Origin: Tritrichomonas musculus
Lineage: Eukaryota > Parabasalia > Tritrichomonadida > Tritrichomonadidae
Length of the DNA stretch: 64,000 nt
Assembly: GCA_039105265.1 (NCBI GenBank)
Contig: JAPFFF010000005.1
Coordinates: 3,023,501 to 3,087,500 of the forward strand
Direction of reading: 5' to 3'
Shown here: piece by piece, positions 29,047-39,900 of the stretch
How the letters are laid out: the number at the start of each line of letters is the position of its first letter
Numbering within the stretch: the stretch's first letter is position 1
Program-made: the position numbers and the translations under genes
The notes under the pieces: generated by a model
What the model was told of the DNA's origin: nothing
The model's input: only the letters and a program-made list of their open reading frames with translations
Databases searched by the model: none

Positions 29047-29770
29047 ATGTATTGTGCTCTACTGTACTTTCAAAATCTTAAAGCCTTATATTGCCACAAT
29101 GCCACAAATAATAATAAATATTATTATTTCATTACTCCTCAGGAGAATTCATTATTGTACCAAATATTCTATAAAGAAATTCAAATGTTACGTAAAGATG
29201 ACCTTATTTTCCAATTGCCTGTCTTAAGTGATGAGGGAAAGGGATTAATTAAATTCTGCACTGATAATGTGATTATGACATTTGATTAATAACGTTGGAG
29301 TAAGTACTTTCTTTGGAAAAATAACTTCTTCTTTATTAATGCCTAAAACATCGGAGGAAATCGAAAGAAAACAAATGGAAAATAATTGGCATAACAGATT
29401 CGTACCTACAATCATTTCCAAAAGGAGAAATCAATCCTACATTTCTGTAACAGTGTTTTTTTTTTTAAAAAAAATATAAAGGCCATGTTATAAAAGATAA
29501 CCCGACAAATCCAAAATCATTTTGCAAACAGTTTCATGTAACAATGGATTTGTGTCTTCGGCATCAAACCATGCCAAAGGATTCCATTCTCACTTAAGAA
29601 CCATTGCAAGCGAAGGGAATGGGATCGCTTACAATTTGGATAAATTATTATGTTCAATATATAAACAATATGAAAATTACATTTCTGGATAATCAGCTGA
29701 AAAGTGTGCAAGCAATATAAAATCAGTACTTCTTGAAAAACAGAAAAAGCGAAAAATAGTTCCAATTGAT
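29047..29770 (+). pseudogene. MULE transposase remnant
   Basis: Plus-strand pieces in different frames resemble a Mutator-like transposase. The first (29047-29289) holds LPVLSDEGKGLIKFC, like the second DDE-box aspartate and its surroundings. The next (29282-29479) has STFFGKITSSLLM, like the segment following the RH(L)IxxFG stretch. A third, from about 29544, reads NHAKGFHSHLRTIASEGNG, close to the N-N-x-x-E-x-x-H-x-x-L box near the third catalytic residue. The pieces are in order but need at least two frame changes and include stops, so no active transposase can be made. Host selection is not expected. Confidence 0.6.
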
Positions 29771-30065
29771 GAATGCAATTGTAAATCCAATGTGCATCTG
29801 AAACTTGTAACTGGCCAAATGAATTTGCCGTGCATGAATACGATTAAGGAAGACAGAATAATAACCATTTGTTATTCAATATTGAATAATTTTAAATTCA
29901 TAACAGGTTGTCAAGTAATTCCACTCCAATCACCTCTTGAGGGATCTCTTTCTTTTACTGGTTCAGATAAAATACTCGAGAACATTTTTAAGAATATAGA
30001 TATACTCGAAACATTGATTAGAAGAAATCAAACTTTTTTGAACACTACGATAAGTCATCTAATAA

Positions 30066-30279
30066 AGATTTGTTGACTGGTCTTGTCTTTGAAAAAGGCG
30101 AGATTAGATTAGATTAGATTTGTTTTTTTGACTCGTCATTGAACAAAACTTATTTGTAATGCTTGATTTCACCTTTGAATTTCAAAACAGTTTGTTTCAA
30201 AAAATAATCGTCAAATTGAGAGCTTAAATGGTTTACAATAACGAGTCCTGTATTCAAATTTTCGAATGCTCATTTGACA
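30066..30279 (-). repeat. Right terminal inverted repeat of MULE
   Basis: Inverted match to 28576-28800, with a run of TTAGA-like units at about 30101-30121. The arm is slightly shorter than its partner. Confidence 0.8.
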
Positions 30280-30625
30280 ACACTCATAAGCAAGATTCTT
30301 TTGAGTATCTTTTCAATACACTTTTCAAAAAGTTGTTTTGATGTAATCCAAAGTCAAACTTAGATTTATAATTTTTGGTTTATATTTGACGCAGACTAGC
30401 CAACTGTTGATGATCATAAATATACCTTAAATTCTAAAAAAATATAAAGAGATACGGTTTTAGGTTTTGAGTGGTTGTAAAATTTTTAAATTTGGTTTTC
30501 ACATCACATGTCATTGAAATCTTTTTTGGTAAATATAAAAACAGGATTTCATTTATTCACTAAATAATATTTCAAAACAAACATTAAAAATATTTATTTT
30601 TTCAAAAGATTATTCAATTTTATGA
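30280..30625. other. Intergenic, promoter side of next gene
   Basis: About 345 AT-rich bases between the MULE and the tail-anchored protein gene. No frame is supported. A TCAATTTT stretch lies just before the ATG. Confidence 0.5.
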
Positions 30626-32047
30626 ATGAATGAGAAATATTTAATCTGCGATTTTCTCGGTGAATATGGCTATTCTATTTTCCCAAATGCTCAAACTCTA
30701 TCGAATCAACCATTTTTAATAAATGGATTTGCACCTTATGTACTTTCACACCATTTAGATTGTCCATCTTATCCTTTTTATTGTATTTTATATCCTGAAC
30801 CAACTAAATCAGCATACGTAATTTCAATTGTTTTCAATGGATCAACGCCTGATTTTAGTTCTCTTGGACTAGAAACCAGGGAAACGAAGGACGGTACCGT
30901 TATTGTTGTATCAGAATCTTTGTTTAACAGTCTTGATCTTCAATATTCTTGTATACGAGTTAAACATGGAAACTATTTTGCAGATAAAGAATCATATAGA
31001 CAATTAGGTCAATTATTTCATCTTGGAATAATACACGATTACTCTCCTCTTGAAATTCATGATATCAAAGAATATTTGGAATCTTTAACAAATACTTTAC
31101 ATCAAGAGTACGGCACTTGCGGATCACTTTCTGAGGCATTAAATACTACCTTTCGGCGTGTCAAATGGGCGATACATTTTTTCAATATAGAAAATGCAGT
31201 TACGACATGTGCCCGATATCAGTTAGATGACATGCCAAGTTTTGGAGCACTTCTCCCATCTCTTGAAAGTTCACCAGAAATTCGTTCTATTCGTAATTTT
31301 GATATTTTCTCCAACAAAAGCATTAATACATCACCTTTTTTTGTTCTTATCAACTATCTTCGTACGGTGTTCATGGGAATTCATCATGACAACCCTTCTA
31401 TCATTGATATCGACAATTATGAAGAGATTGAAGATTGGATCCATGAATTTCAACGAAAACATTCATTACATGAGGGAAATTGCGATATTAAAACTGCTAT
31501 GAAAATTATAAAATGCCTCAATCTAACAACATACAATCCCCTTCCTATTTTTCGCATGGCTGGAATAGATATTTCTCTTTACTCAGAAGTTGATTTCCCA
31601 GGATTGATTCCTGTTTCTCGAACGGCTACAAACTCAAACGATGCAAATTCGAGATTGATCAAAGAAATGAATCATTCAATTTCTAACACACCTGATCCAA
31701 AAGTAAAGATAGATTGGATGAAAGACAAAATTAAAAATGAGCTTGATCAGTATACTTTGAAATGCAACGAATTAAGTGATTATGTTTCAACAATTGAAGA
31801 TCGTGTAATGAATCTTTCGGAGAAAATAATCCATATTATGGAAGAATCAGAAATGGCCGCAAAAAGTGCTGAAGAAGCTGAAAAGGCTCTTGATATTGTT
31901 TTTAAATCTCATATGAATATTCAGAATAAATTTGATAGTTTTTCAAATAGTTTGACGGGTGAACAAAGGAATACAAAAATGATTCTTATATTCGGTTTAT
32001 TTTTCATGTTTATTGGAATAAGTAGATTCTTTTTGAATTATAAATAA
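30626..32047 (+). CDS. Tail-anchored protein of unknown function
   Basis: A 473-residue protein that I do not recognise. Residues 1 to about 340 look globular, with a hydrophobic N-terminal half (LICDFLGEYGYSIFP) and an acidic helical part (NYEEIEDWIHEFQRKHSLHEG near residue 275). Residues about 355-440 form a coiled coil with the stretch DWMKDKIKNELDQYTLKCNE. The last 25 residues are a hydrophobic tail anchor (MILIFGLFFMFIGISRFF) with a short basic end, so the protein is probably inserted post-translationally into ER, mitochondrion-derived or other membrane facing the cytosol. The earlier ATG at 30622 runs into a stop at once, so 30626 is the start. Confidence 0.82.
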   Translation: MNEKYLICDFLGEYGYSIFPNAQTLSNQPFLINGFAPYVLSHHLDCPSYPFYCILYPEPTKSAYVISIVFNGSTPDFSSLGLETRETKDGTVIVVSESLFNSLDLQYSCIRVKHGNYFADKESYRQLGQLFHLGIIHDYSPLEIHDIKEYLESLTNTLHQEYGTCGSLSEALNTTFRRVKWAIHFFNIENAVTTCARYQLDDMPSFGALLPSLESSPEIRSIRNFDIFSNKSINTSPFFVLINYLRTVFMGIHHDNPSIIDIDNYEEIEDWIHEFQRKHSLHEGNCDIKTAMKIIKCLNLTTYNPLPIFRMAGIDISLYSEVDFPGLIPVSRTATNSNDANSRLIKEMNHSISNTPDPKVKIDWMKDKIKNELDQYTLKCNELSDYVSTIEDRVMNLSEKIIHIMEESEMAAKSAEEAEKALDIVFKSHMNIQNKFDSFSNSLTGEQRNTKMILIFGLFFMFIGISRFFLNYK

Positions 32048-32679
32048 ATGTTTTTTAATATGATAAAATTCAGCTTCGTTTTTAACTTTAAAACACAATT
32101 TACACTTTGTTGAACATTAAAGTTTAATCTTTTGCAGATTTTTATTCGTCCATTTCATATATCATATGTTTTTGATAATTTTTTTATTTTAAATGAAAAA
32201 GTATCAATTCCCCTATTAATAAATTCATAGAAAAATAATAAAGAAAAAATTTTAGTCCGTAATCTATAAATTTGAAATTTTCATGAAAAATAAAAAGTGG
32301 CTATCATAATTAGGAAGGGTATTTCTATGAGTTAATACAAATTTTGTTTCTTGAAATTGAATTGAAAGAAAAAATATCAAATATTTATATCTTGCTAGAG
32401 TATTGATAAATTCAATAATTACATATATATTTATTTTCATTTAATAATTTAATAACAATTTAATAAATTATCAAATGCTTATTATTATTTGTTATAAGAA
32501 TTTTGAATATATTAGATCTTCTATCAAAAAATAAAAAGATTCCTCTAAAAAAGTTTCAATATTTCAGAAGATTCCTCTAAAAAAGTTTAACTCTCAAATT
32601 TGTTAAGAAAATTCAAAATTTGTGAAAATTCTCAGAGCTTACACAAATTTTATTAACCAACCTAATCATAATCTATAAA
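32048..32679. other. Intergenic with a short direct repeat
   Basis: About 630 AT-rich bases. The 20-base sequence AGATTCCTCTAAAAAAGTTT occurs twice, at 32537-32556 and 32569-32588, 32 bases apart and about 100 bases before QTRT2. No gene is visible. Confidence 0.6.
32666..32671 (+). promoter_or_regulatory. Initiator-like TCATAA before QTRT2
   Basis: TCATAA ends eight bases before the ATG and fits TCAYW. It is placed as in other trichomonad genes with very short leaders. Confidence 0.4.
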
Positions 32680-33690
32680 ATGGCAAGAACTTTAACAATT
32701 AAAGATCCCAAAAAAAGGCTTGATCCACTTGTAACTCCTTGCATGATCGCTACTACTGAGATGGGGATGATTCCCTGCGTTACACCAGATATATCCCCGT
32801 CAATGCCCTATTATATATCAGTTGGTGACTTCATTGATAATAACTCATCCCAAAAGGTCATTGATAAAGTTAACCAAGTAACTCTTGGTCTTGGGGAACG
32901 TTGGATCTTCCTTGGGCCATGCACCAACTTCAATAATTTCGATGCCGGACCTTCCAACAATGGTGTTAAAATATATTGCAGGAATGGAACTTTAGAAACA
33001 ATTACAAAAGATATTTATCAAAAAATTATAGATTCTATTAAGCCAAATTGCGTTATCTCTCTCTATTCTCCAATCTTACCTGGCGCATCATCTCGTCAAA
33101 AGAAACTTCGAATTAAATCTGTGATTGATTTAGCTACGCAGTATCCAGATGTCATCAATTTTACACATGAACTTTGCAATGATGGCCAAGAATCAAACCC
33201 AGATCAATCAGAAAATTATAAAGATCTTGTCAAATCCACCAGCATTTTCTTCCAATATGGAGAAATTACCGATGAAATCGAAAAAGATATTGCTGCAAAA
33301 ATTGCTTTGAGAGATTCATCTTTACCAAGAATGCTATTATGTGATGGTCATCCGGAAGATGTAAGGAAATGCTATAAGCTTGGAATAGACATTTTCCTTT
33401 TAAATTTACCATTTTTGGCTGCAAAACGCGGATTTGCGATGACGTTTGATTTTCATGAAAACAAATATAAAGAAATTGGAATTGATCTTAAATCAAAAGA
33501 ATTTGAACATGATCACACTCCAATTTTAAGTGACTGTGACTGCCCATGCTGTAAACAATTCACGCGATCTTACATTTACCACTTGTTAGAAGTACATGAA
33601 ATGCTTTCTGGAACATTGCTTGTACAGCACAATATTAGGCATTATCAGAGATATCTTGAATCTCTCCGTAATGAATTTACAAATCAATAA
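32680..33690 (+). CDS. QTRT2: Queuine tRNA-ribosyltransferase accessory subunit 2
   Basis: A 336-residue TGT-fold protein. The eukaryotic enzyme that swaps guanine for queuine at tRNA position 34 is a heterodimer of catalytic QTRT1 and non-catalytic QTRT2. The zinc site is complete at family spacing: C286, C288, C291 and H317 (CDCPCC then 25 residues to QH). GHPEDVRKCYKLGIDIFLLNLPF matches the helix carrying the nucleophilic Asp in catalytic TGTs (V-D-M-F-D-C), but the Asp is replaced by Leu, and the following AAKRGFAMTFDF resembles the QTRT2 version (T-E-R-G-x-A-L-T-F). That marks it as the accessory subunit. The N-terminus VTPCMIATTEMGMIPCVTPD is also family-typical. No QTRT1 lies in the window. 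Confidence 0.88.
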   Translation: MARTLTIKDPKKRLDPLVTPCMIATTEMGMIPCVTPDISPSMPYYISVGDFIDNNSSQKVIDKVNQVTLGLGERWIFLGPCTNFNNFDAGPSNNGVKIYCRNGTLETITKDIYQKIIDSIKPNCVISLYSPILPGASSRQKKLRIKSVIDLATQYPDVINFTHELCNDGQESNPDQSENYKDLVKSTSIFFQYGEITDEIEKDIAAKIALRDSSLPRMLLCDGHPEDVRKCYKLGIDIFLLNLPFLAAKRGFAMTFDFHENKYKEIGIDLKSKEFEHDHTPILSDCDCPCCKQFTRSYIYHLLEVHEMLSGTLLVQHNIRHYQRYLESLRNEFTNQ

Positions 33691-33785
33691 ATATGTGTAT
33701 CTGGGATTTTTTTTTATAAACACTGTTAATCATATTCATGGCTTTATTTTATTTAATTATCTGACTCAAATCATTTTTTAATTAT

Positions 33786-33800
33786 CTTTTGCTTGATCAG
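33786..33800. repeat. Solo copy of MITE end sequence
   Basis: CTTTTGCTTGATCAG just after QTRT2 is identical to the inner 15 bases of the right terminal repeat at 25932-25949. No partner end is seen nearby. It may be a solo or truncated MITE end, or chance. Confidence 0.4.
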
Positions 33801-33923
33801 CATTTAAATTCAATAAAATAAATTGAAAAATTGGAAAAAAAGCATGCCAAAATTATTATTATTATATATAATTTTTATTATGATAACGATAAATAAAATC
33901 GAATTTATAAAAAAGAATTATAT

Positions 33924-36900
33924 TTACACATATTTAAACCTAGGAATAGATGGACGAAGCTTTTCGGATCCTTGTGGGGCAATCACAGTGGTATCCATTA
34001 CTTCTGTTGAAATAGGCTTTTTAAGATTCTTCTTAATTGCAGCTTTCATATTTTCAGAGACAGGGGTTGATTCCTCTTTTTGCTTAAACTCTGGAACAAT
34101 CTGTAAACGCTTTGTACTCTGTTTTTTCTCTTGCGTCATTATTTTATTTGACGGTTTAGTAGTTTGACTCTTCATTTCACGATTGGGAGGATTTTGTCTT
34201 TTGGCTGTTTTGGCCAATTTTGTGGGTTCATTTTCTGGAGTCGTTTCTATTTTAACATTTCTTTCCTTTAATTGAGGAGCAGAACGATTATTTTGTTTAG
34301 AATTTGATTTTAATTCCATAATTTCAAGATCCTTTTCTTTTATTGTCTGTTTACAAAGAGCTATATCATCTGTTAATTGAGATATTGTCTTATTAAGAAT
34401 ATCTTTATCTTTTCTAAATTCTTCTGATAATTGTGAAAGCTGTTGATTTAACCTTTTATTCTCTTTCTTAAGCTCAACAATTTCATTGGCTTGCGATTGA
34501 GATGGGTTAGAAATGCTTTCAATTTCTTTCTGCTTTTCAAATAATTGATTCTGTAAATTAGTATTCATTTCCTCTAAAAATGAAACTTTTTGTGTTAACT
34601 GAAGAATTTCTTCTCTCTGTTTTGACATTGAAGATTCATTACTTTTCAGCTTTTCATTGCTCTCTTTTGTTATTTTTTCAATGGTTGCTTGAAGTTGTGA
34701 AACTGAAGCTTTAAGTTCAGAAACTTCAAGATTTGCTATTGAAAGATTTGTTTTTGCAAATTCAATCTCATTGCTTAGAGATTTATTAGATTTGCTTAAA
34801 TCGATATTAGACTTCCTAAGAGTACGATTTTCTTTTTGTAATTCAAGCAATGAACCATTAAGCTGTATATTTTCTTTTTCAAGTGAACTAACTTTGGCTT
34901 GAATTTGATCATTCTTTGATTCAGACTTTCTCAATGCTTTTATTAATTGCTGATTCTTTTCTTGAAGTTCACTATGTTTAGTTTGAAGGTCATTTAATGA
35001 TGATTGGAGATGTTCAATTCTTAAGTTTGATTCGTTTAATAAAGCTTCAAACTGATCATTAGATTTAGATTTGTTGATATTTTCTTCAAGCATAGATTTT
35101 TGCTTTTGGAGTACACTAACCATATTTTCAAGTTCTTTACAATTTTGGTTTGAATTTCTCAAGTTTTCATCTAATTGAATATTGGTTGCATTAAGTTGCT
35201 CTAACTGAGCTTCAAGGGATTTGTATGATTCTTGCATCTGTCCAAGTTTCATATTTGAAATTTGTAATGATTCTTGAAGATTAGAATTATTTTGTTGAAG
35301 TGATGAAATAGCATATTGTGCTTGACAAATTTCTTGATTAGCTTTTTCTAACGATTGCTGAAGAGAAACATTTTGATTTTGAATGGAATCAACAAATTCT
35401 TTAGAATTGGTTAAAATAGATTGAAGCTCTGAATTTTGATTATGAAGATTAGATAGAGATTCTTGTAATTGTGAATTTTCATATTGTGTTTCTTCCAATT
35501 GTTTTTCAATTACAGATTTTTCTTGTTCAACTTTGTTAAGAGTTTCTTGAAGAGATTTGATTTCTCCTTGAAGTTGATTATGTTTATTTTGTGTTTCATC
35601 AAGAGTTGCTTGTTTATTAAGATCTTCTTCTTTGAATGATTTCAATTCGAATTCTAATTTTTGATTCTTTTCTTGAAGTTCTTCTTTTTCGTTCTTTGTT
35701 GTTTCTAATGATTTCTCAAGTTCACAGATTTTCTCATCAGATTCTTTCTTTTCTTTTTCAATTGAGTTCTTTTCATTTGTTATTGCTTCAAGAGATGATT
35801 TAAGCTCATTATTCTCATTTTTAACTGAGTTTAATGAATTATTGAGTTCTTTGATATCTTGATCAAATTGACTTACAGATGATTTTAATTGATCATTTTC
35901 ACTTTTGACTTTTTCATATGATGCCTTAAGTTCATCGTTTTGTGATTGAAGTGAATTCAATGAATTTTGAAGATCATCAATTTTGATGGATGATTCCTTT
36001 AATGAATTCTCTAACGAATTCTTCTGGTTAGTAATTGACTCAAATGATGAATGAAGTTCTTCATTTTCATTGGTAGCCTTATCTAACTTCTCTTGAAGGT
36101 TATCATTAGTTAATTTGGAATCTTTTAATGAATTTTCAAGCTCTGCGTTTTGACTTTGAAGAGTAGAAATAGACTTTTGTAATTGCGAATTTTCTTGTTC
36201 AACTTTGTTAAGAGTTTCTTGAAGAGATTTGATTTCTCCTTGAAGTTGATTATGTTTATTTTGTGTTTCATCAAGTGTTGCTTGTTTATTAAGATCTTCT
36301 TCTTTAAATGATTTCAATTCGAATTCTAATTTTTGATTCTTTTCTTGAAGTTCTTCTTTTTCGTTCTTTGTTGTTTCTAATGATTTCTCAAGTTCGCAGA
36401 TTTTCTCATCAGATTCTTTCTTTTCTTTTTCAATTGAATTCTTTTCATTTGTTATTGCTTCAAGAGATGATCTAAGTTCATTATTCTGACTAGATGATTT
36501 ATTTAATTCTTCTTCAAGCTGGGATTTTTCATCTTTGATTGATTTCAATGAGTTTTCAAGTTCTTGAACTTTAGAGTTGGATTCATCTAATGATGATTTA
36601 AGATCTGTATTTTCCTTTTTAACAGCATTTAATGAGTTTTCAAGTTCTTGAACTTTAGAGTTGGATTCATCTAATGATGATTTAAGATCTGTATTTTCCT
36701 TTTTAACAGCATTTAATGAGTTTTCAAGTTCTTGAACTTTAGAGTTGGATTCATCTAATGATGATTTAAGATCTGTATTTTCCTTTTTAACAGCATTTAA
36801 TGACTCTTGGAGTTCTTGAATCTTAAAGTTAGATGAACTTAATGTTGATTGATTTTCATTCATCATTGATTCAAGTGAAGATTGAAGTTCATCATTTCTA

Positions 36901-39900
36901 GTTTGAAGCGAATTTAATGATAATTGAAGCTCTTCTTTCTGCTTTTCAGAATCTCTTAATGACAATTCATGTGAATTCTTTTCATTTGTTATTGCTTCTA
37001 GTGATGATTTAAGTTCATTATTTTCTTCTTGAATTGTATTTAATGAATTTTCAAGTTCATTAACCTTTTCACTTGATTCTTTCATTGCTGATTCAATTGA
37101 ATTCTTATCGTTTGTAATCTTATCAAGTAATGATTTCAGTTCGCTATTTTCTGTAGTTGACTTATTTAATGTTTCCTCAAGTTGGTCTTTTTGTTCTTTA
37201 ATTGATTTCAATGATTCTTCAAGTTCTTGAACTTTAGAGTTGGATTCATCTAATGATAATTTGAAATTATCATTTTCTTGTTTAGCACTTTCTAATGATT
37301 CTTGAAGTTTTTCATTGTTTGAATTCGAGTTATTTAACAATTCTTCAAGTGAATTCTTTTCATTTGTCACAGATTTCAATGTTTCATTAATTTGTTCGGC
37401 TTGCGATTTATGTTCTGTTAATGAATCTTTAAGAGAGTCTCTTTCTTGTTTGATTGATTCAATAGTTTCTTTCAATGCAAGATTTTCATTAGAAATGGTG
37501 CTGTTTTGTGTTTCAAGTTCTGTGATTTTAGATTCAATGACTTCTAATACTTGTTGCTTCTCTCCGCCTTCTTCCTTAAGTACGTTTAATTTCTCTTCTA
37601 ATTTCTGATTAGCTTGTTGAAGTTCTTCTTTTTCATTTTGAATTGAATTAAGTGTTTCTTGAAGCTTTTCGTTCATTTCTTTGGCTTCATTCTTCTCGAT
37701 TCCAAGTGAATCTACTAATTCTTTAAGTTTTTCTGCTTCAGACTTTGATTCGTTAAGAGAACGACTAAGCGAGTCTTTTTCAGCTTGAAGATCATCAATT
37801 TTAGTAGTCATTTCATTTAATTTTTCTTCTAACGAATTCTTTTCGACATTCAATGACTCAATTGTTGTTTGAAGTTCTTTATTCTGGCCTGAGATGTTGT
37901 TTATTGAGTCTTGAAGTGTATTATTATGAGATTTAGTTTCATCTAATGTAGAATTTAATTCTTGAATCTGGGATTTCATATCTTCATTCTCGCTTATTGC
38001 TTTATTCAAAGATTCTTGAAGTTTTTCATTGTTTGAATTCGAGTTATTTAACAATTCTTCAAGTGAATTCTTTTCATTTGTCACAGATTTCAATGTTTCA
38101 TTAATTTGTTCTGTTTGCGATTTATGTTCTGTTAATGAAGCTCCAAGTGAATCTCTTTCTTGTTTGATTGATTCAATAGTTTCTTTCAATGCAAGATTTT
38201 CATTAGAAATGGTGTTGTTTTGTGTTTCAAGTTCTGTGATTTTAGATTCAATGACTTCTAATGCTTGTTGCTTCTCTCCGCCTTCTTCCTTAAGTACGTT
38301 TAATTTCTCTTCTAATTTTTGATTAGCTTGTTGAAGTTCTTCTTTTTCATTTTGAATTGAATTAAGCGCTTCTTGAAGCTTTTGATTTTCTTCTATCATT
38401 TTTTCAAGATTTGATTGAATATCATTTTTATCTGAATTTGATTTTTCAATTTGTTGAGATAATTCAGAATTCTTTTGATTTGCTTCATTTAATGATTGAG
38501 AAACTGAAGAGTTATCGCTTTTAACTTGATTAATTTCAGCCTTTAATTTTTCATTTTGAGTAATTTGTTCTAATAGTTGCTCATTTAATGAAGCAATCTC
38601 ATTCTGATATTGAAGTTTTGCCTGTTCTGCTTCATTTGTATGCTCTTCAATTAAAGTACTTAATTTAAGATTAGATTCTTGAATTTCTTCAAAGCGCTCA
38701 ATGTTAAATTCAATCTCGTTTTGATGGTCGGTTAAATCAAGTTCATAATCGTTGATTATTTCATGAAGTTTATTAATTTTATCTTCATAATTGGATATAT
38801 CGTTTTCAAATAGAATAATTTTACCTGCGTTTGAGTCAATTATCTCTTGTTTTTGGGCATTTTCTTCTTGTAAAGATTGAATCAATTGAGAATTTGATGC
38901 AATTTTTTCGGCCATTTCATTGATTTCTAACTGCTTATTGTTAAGAAGATTTTGCGTTATTTCATCATTCTCTTGGCTCATATCGGCTAGTTTTTTGTCA
39001 AAAGATTTGGTTTGCTCTTCAATTTCTTTGCTGAGAGACTCAACTTTGGAAGTCAAATTTTGAATTTCAACGACTTTTTCTGCTTTTTCTTGAGTAAGCT
39101 TTGAAATTATCTTTTGCAATTCTGAGTTACTTGATGATTTAGATGCCTCGAGTATTTTAAGAGCTTCTTCTTTTTCGAGCATTTGGGCTTTCAGAGTATT
39201 GATATCCGAATTTAGATTTTCAATTGTTTTAACTAATTCTTGATTCTTTTGCCTTGATTCTTCTTCCTCTTGAGTAAACTGATCAATTTTATGCTGATGA
39301 GAATCTAAAAGAGATTGAAGTGTTTGAATTTCTAATTCATTTGATTTATTATTTTCTTGATGCCTGTTGTTTTGTTCTTCCATTTCTAATTTTTCAGATT
39401 CTAAGTTATTAATGTTTTGCATGAGTTGAGCTATTTGATCTTCATATTTTTTATTGTCTTCTGTAATCTGACCGCTATATTTCTCTTTGATATCTTGAAT
39501 CTCACCATTAAGTTTAGATATCTCTTGTTGTAATTGATTTTTCTCATTTTCGAGCAGTTGATTATTTTCATTGAAATTCATTAATTGTTGCTGCTTATTG
39601 CTATTCTCTTCTTTAAGAGAGCCTAGAGTTTCTTCTAAATGCAAGTTCTTTTCTTTCATACTATCAAGTTCTTCTTTAAGAGAATTCAAAGCTTCTTTGA
39701 CTTTTTGGCTATTTTCATTAGAAGAATTTAATTGGGATTCAATATTTGATTTTTCATTTTGTAAATCATCGAATGCTGATTTCAAATCAGCAATTTCCTT
39801 ATCTTTTTCATCATTTAACAATTTGGTTTGAGAGAGATTTTCTCGAATATTGCTGTTTTCATCTTCTGAAGAACTTAATTTATCATTTAATATTGAATTG

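Larger units (their letters stand above)
28576..30279. mobile_element. Mutator-like (MULE) DNA transposon, decayed
   Basis: The left arm (about 28576-28800) and right arm (about 30066-30279) are inverted copies of each other over more than 210 bases, starting TGTCAAATGAGCATTC on the outside and ending near AACAAATCT inside, with roughly nine bases in ten identical. Such long inverted repeats around a transposase are typical of Mutator-like elements, which Trichomonas is known to carry. The outer flanks (TGTATTGAA near 28548 and its counterpart near 30320) hint that the arms may reach some 30 bases further. Inside lie coding remnants on the plus strand (separate entry). Clear target duplications were not found. 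It is broken. Confidence 0.75.

Noticed and set aside
29677-29868. Minus-strand frames inside the MULE (29517-29765, 29677-29868)
   Set aside because: The transposase-like pieces are on the plus strand; these are antisense readings.
30101-30121. TTAGA-type tandem units resembling telomeric repeat
   Set aside because: They occur in both arms of the Mutator-like element and are short; they belong to its terminal repeats.
37315-37608. Plus-strand 97-residue frame and its twin at 38029-38322
   Set aside because: Both are shadows of duplicated coiled-coil coding DNA on the minus strand.
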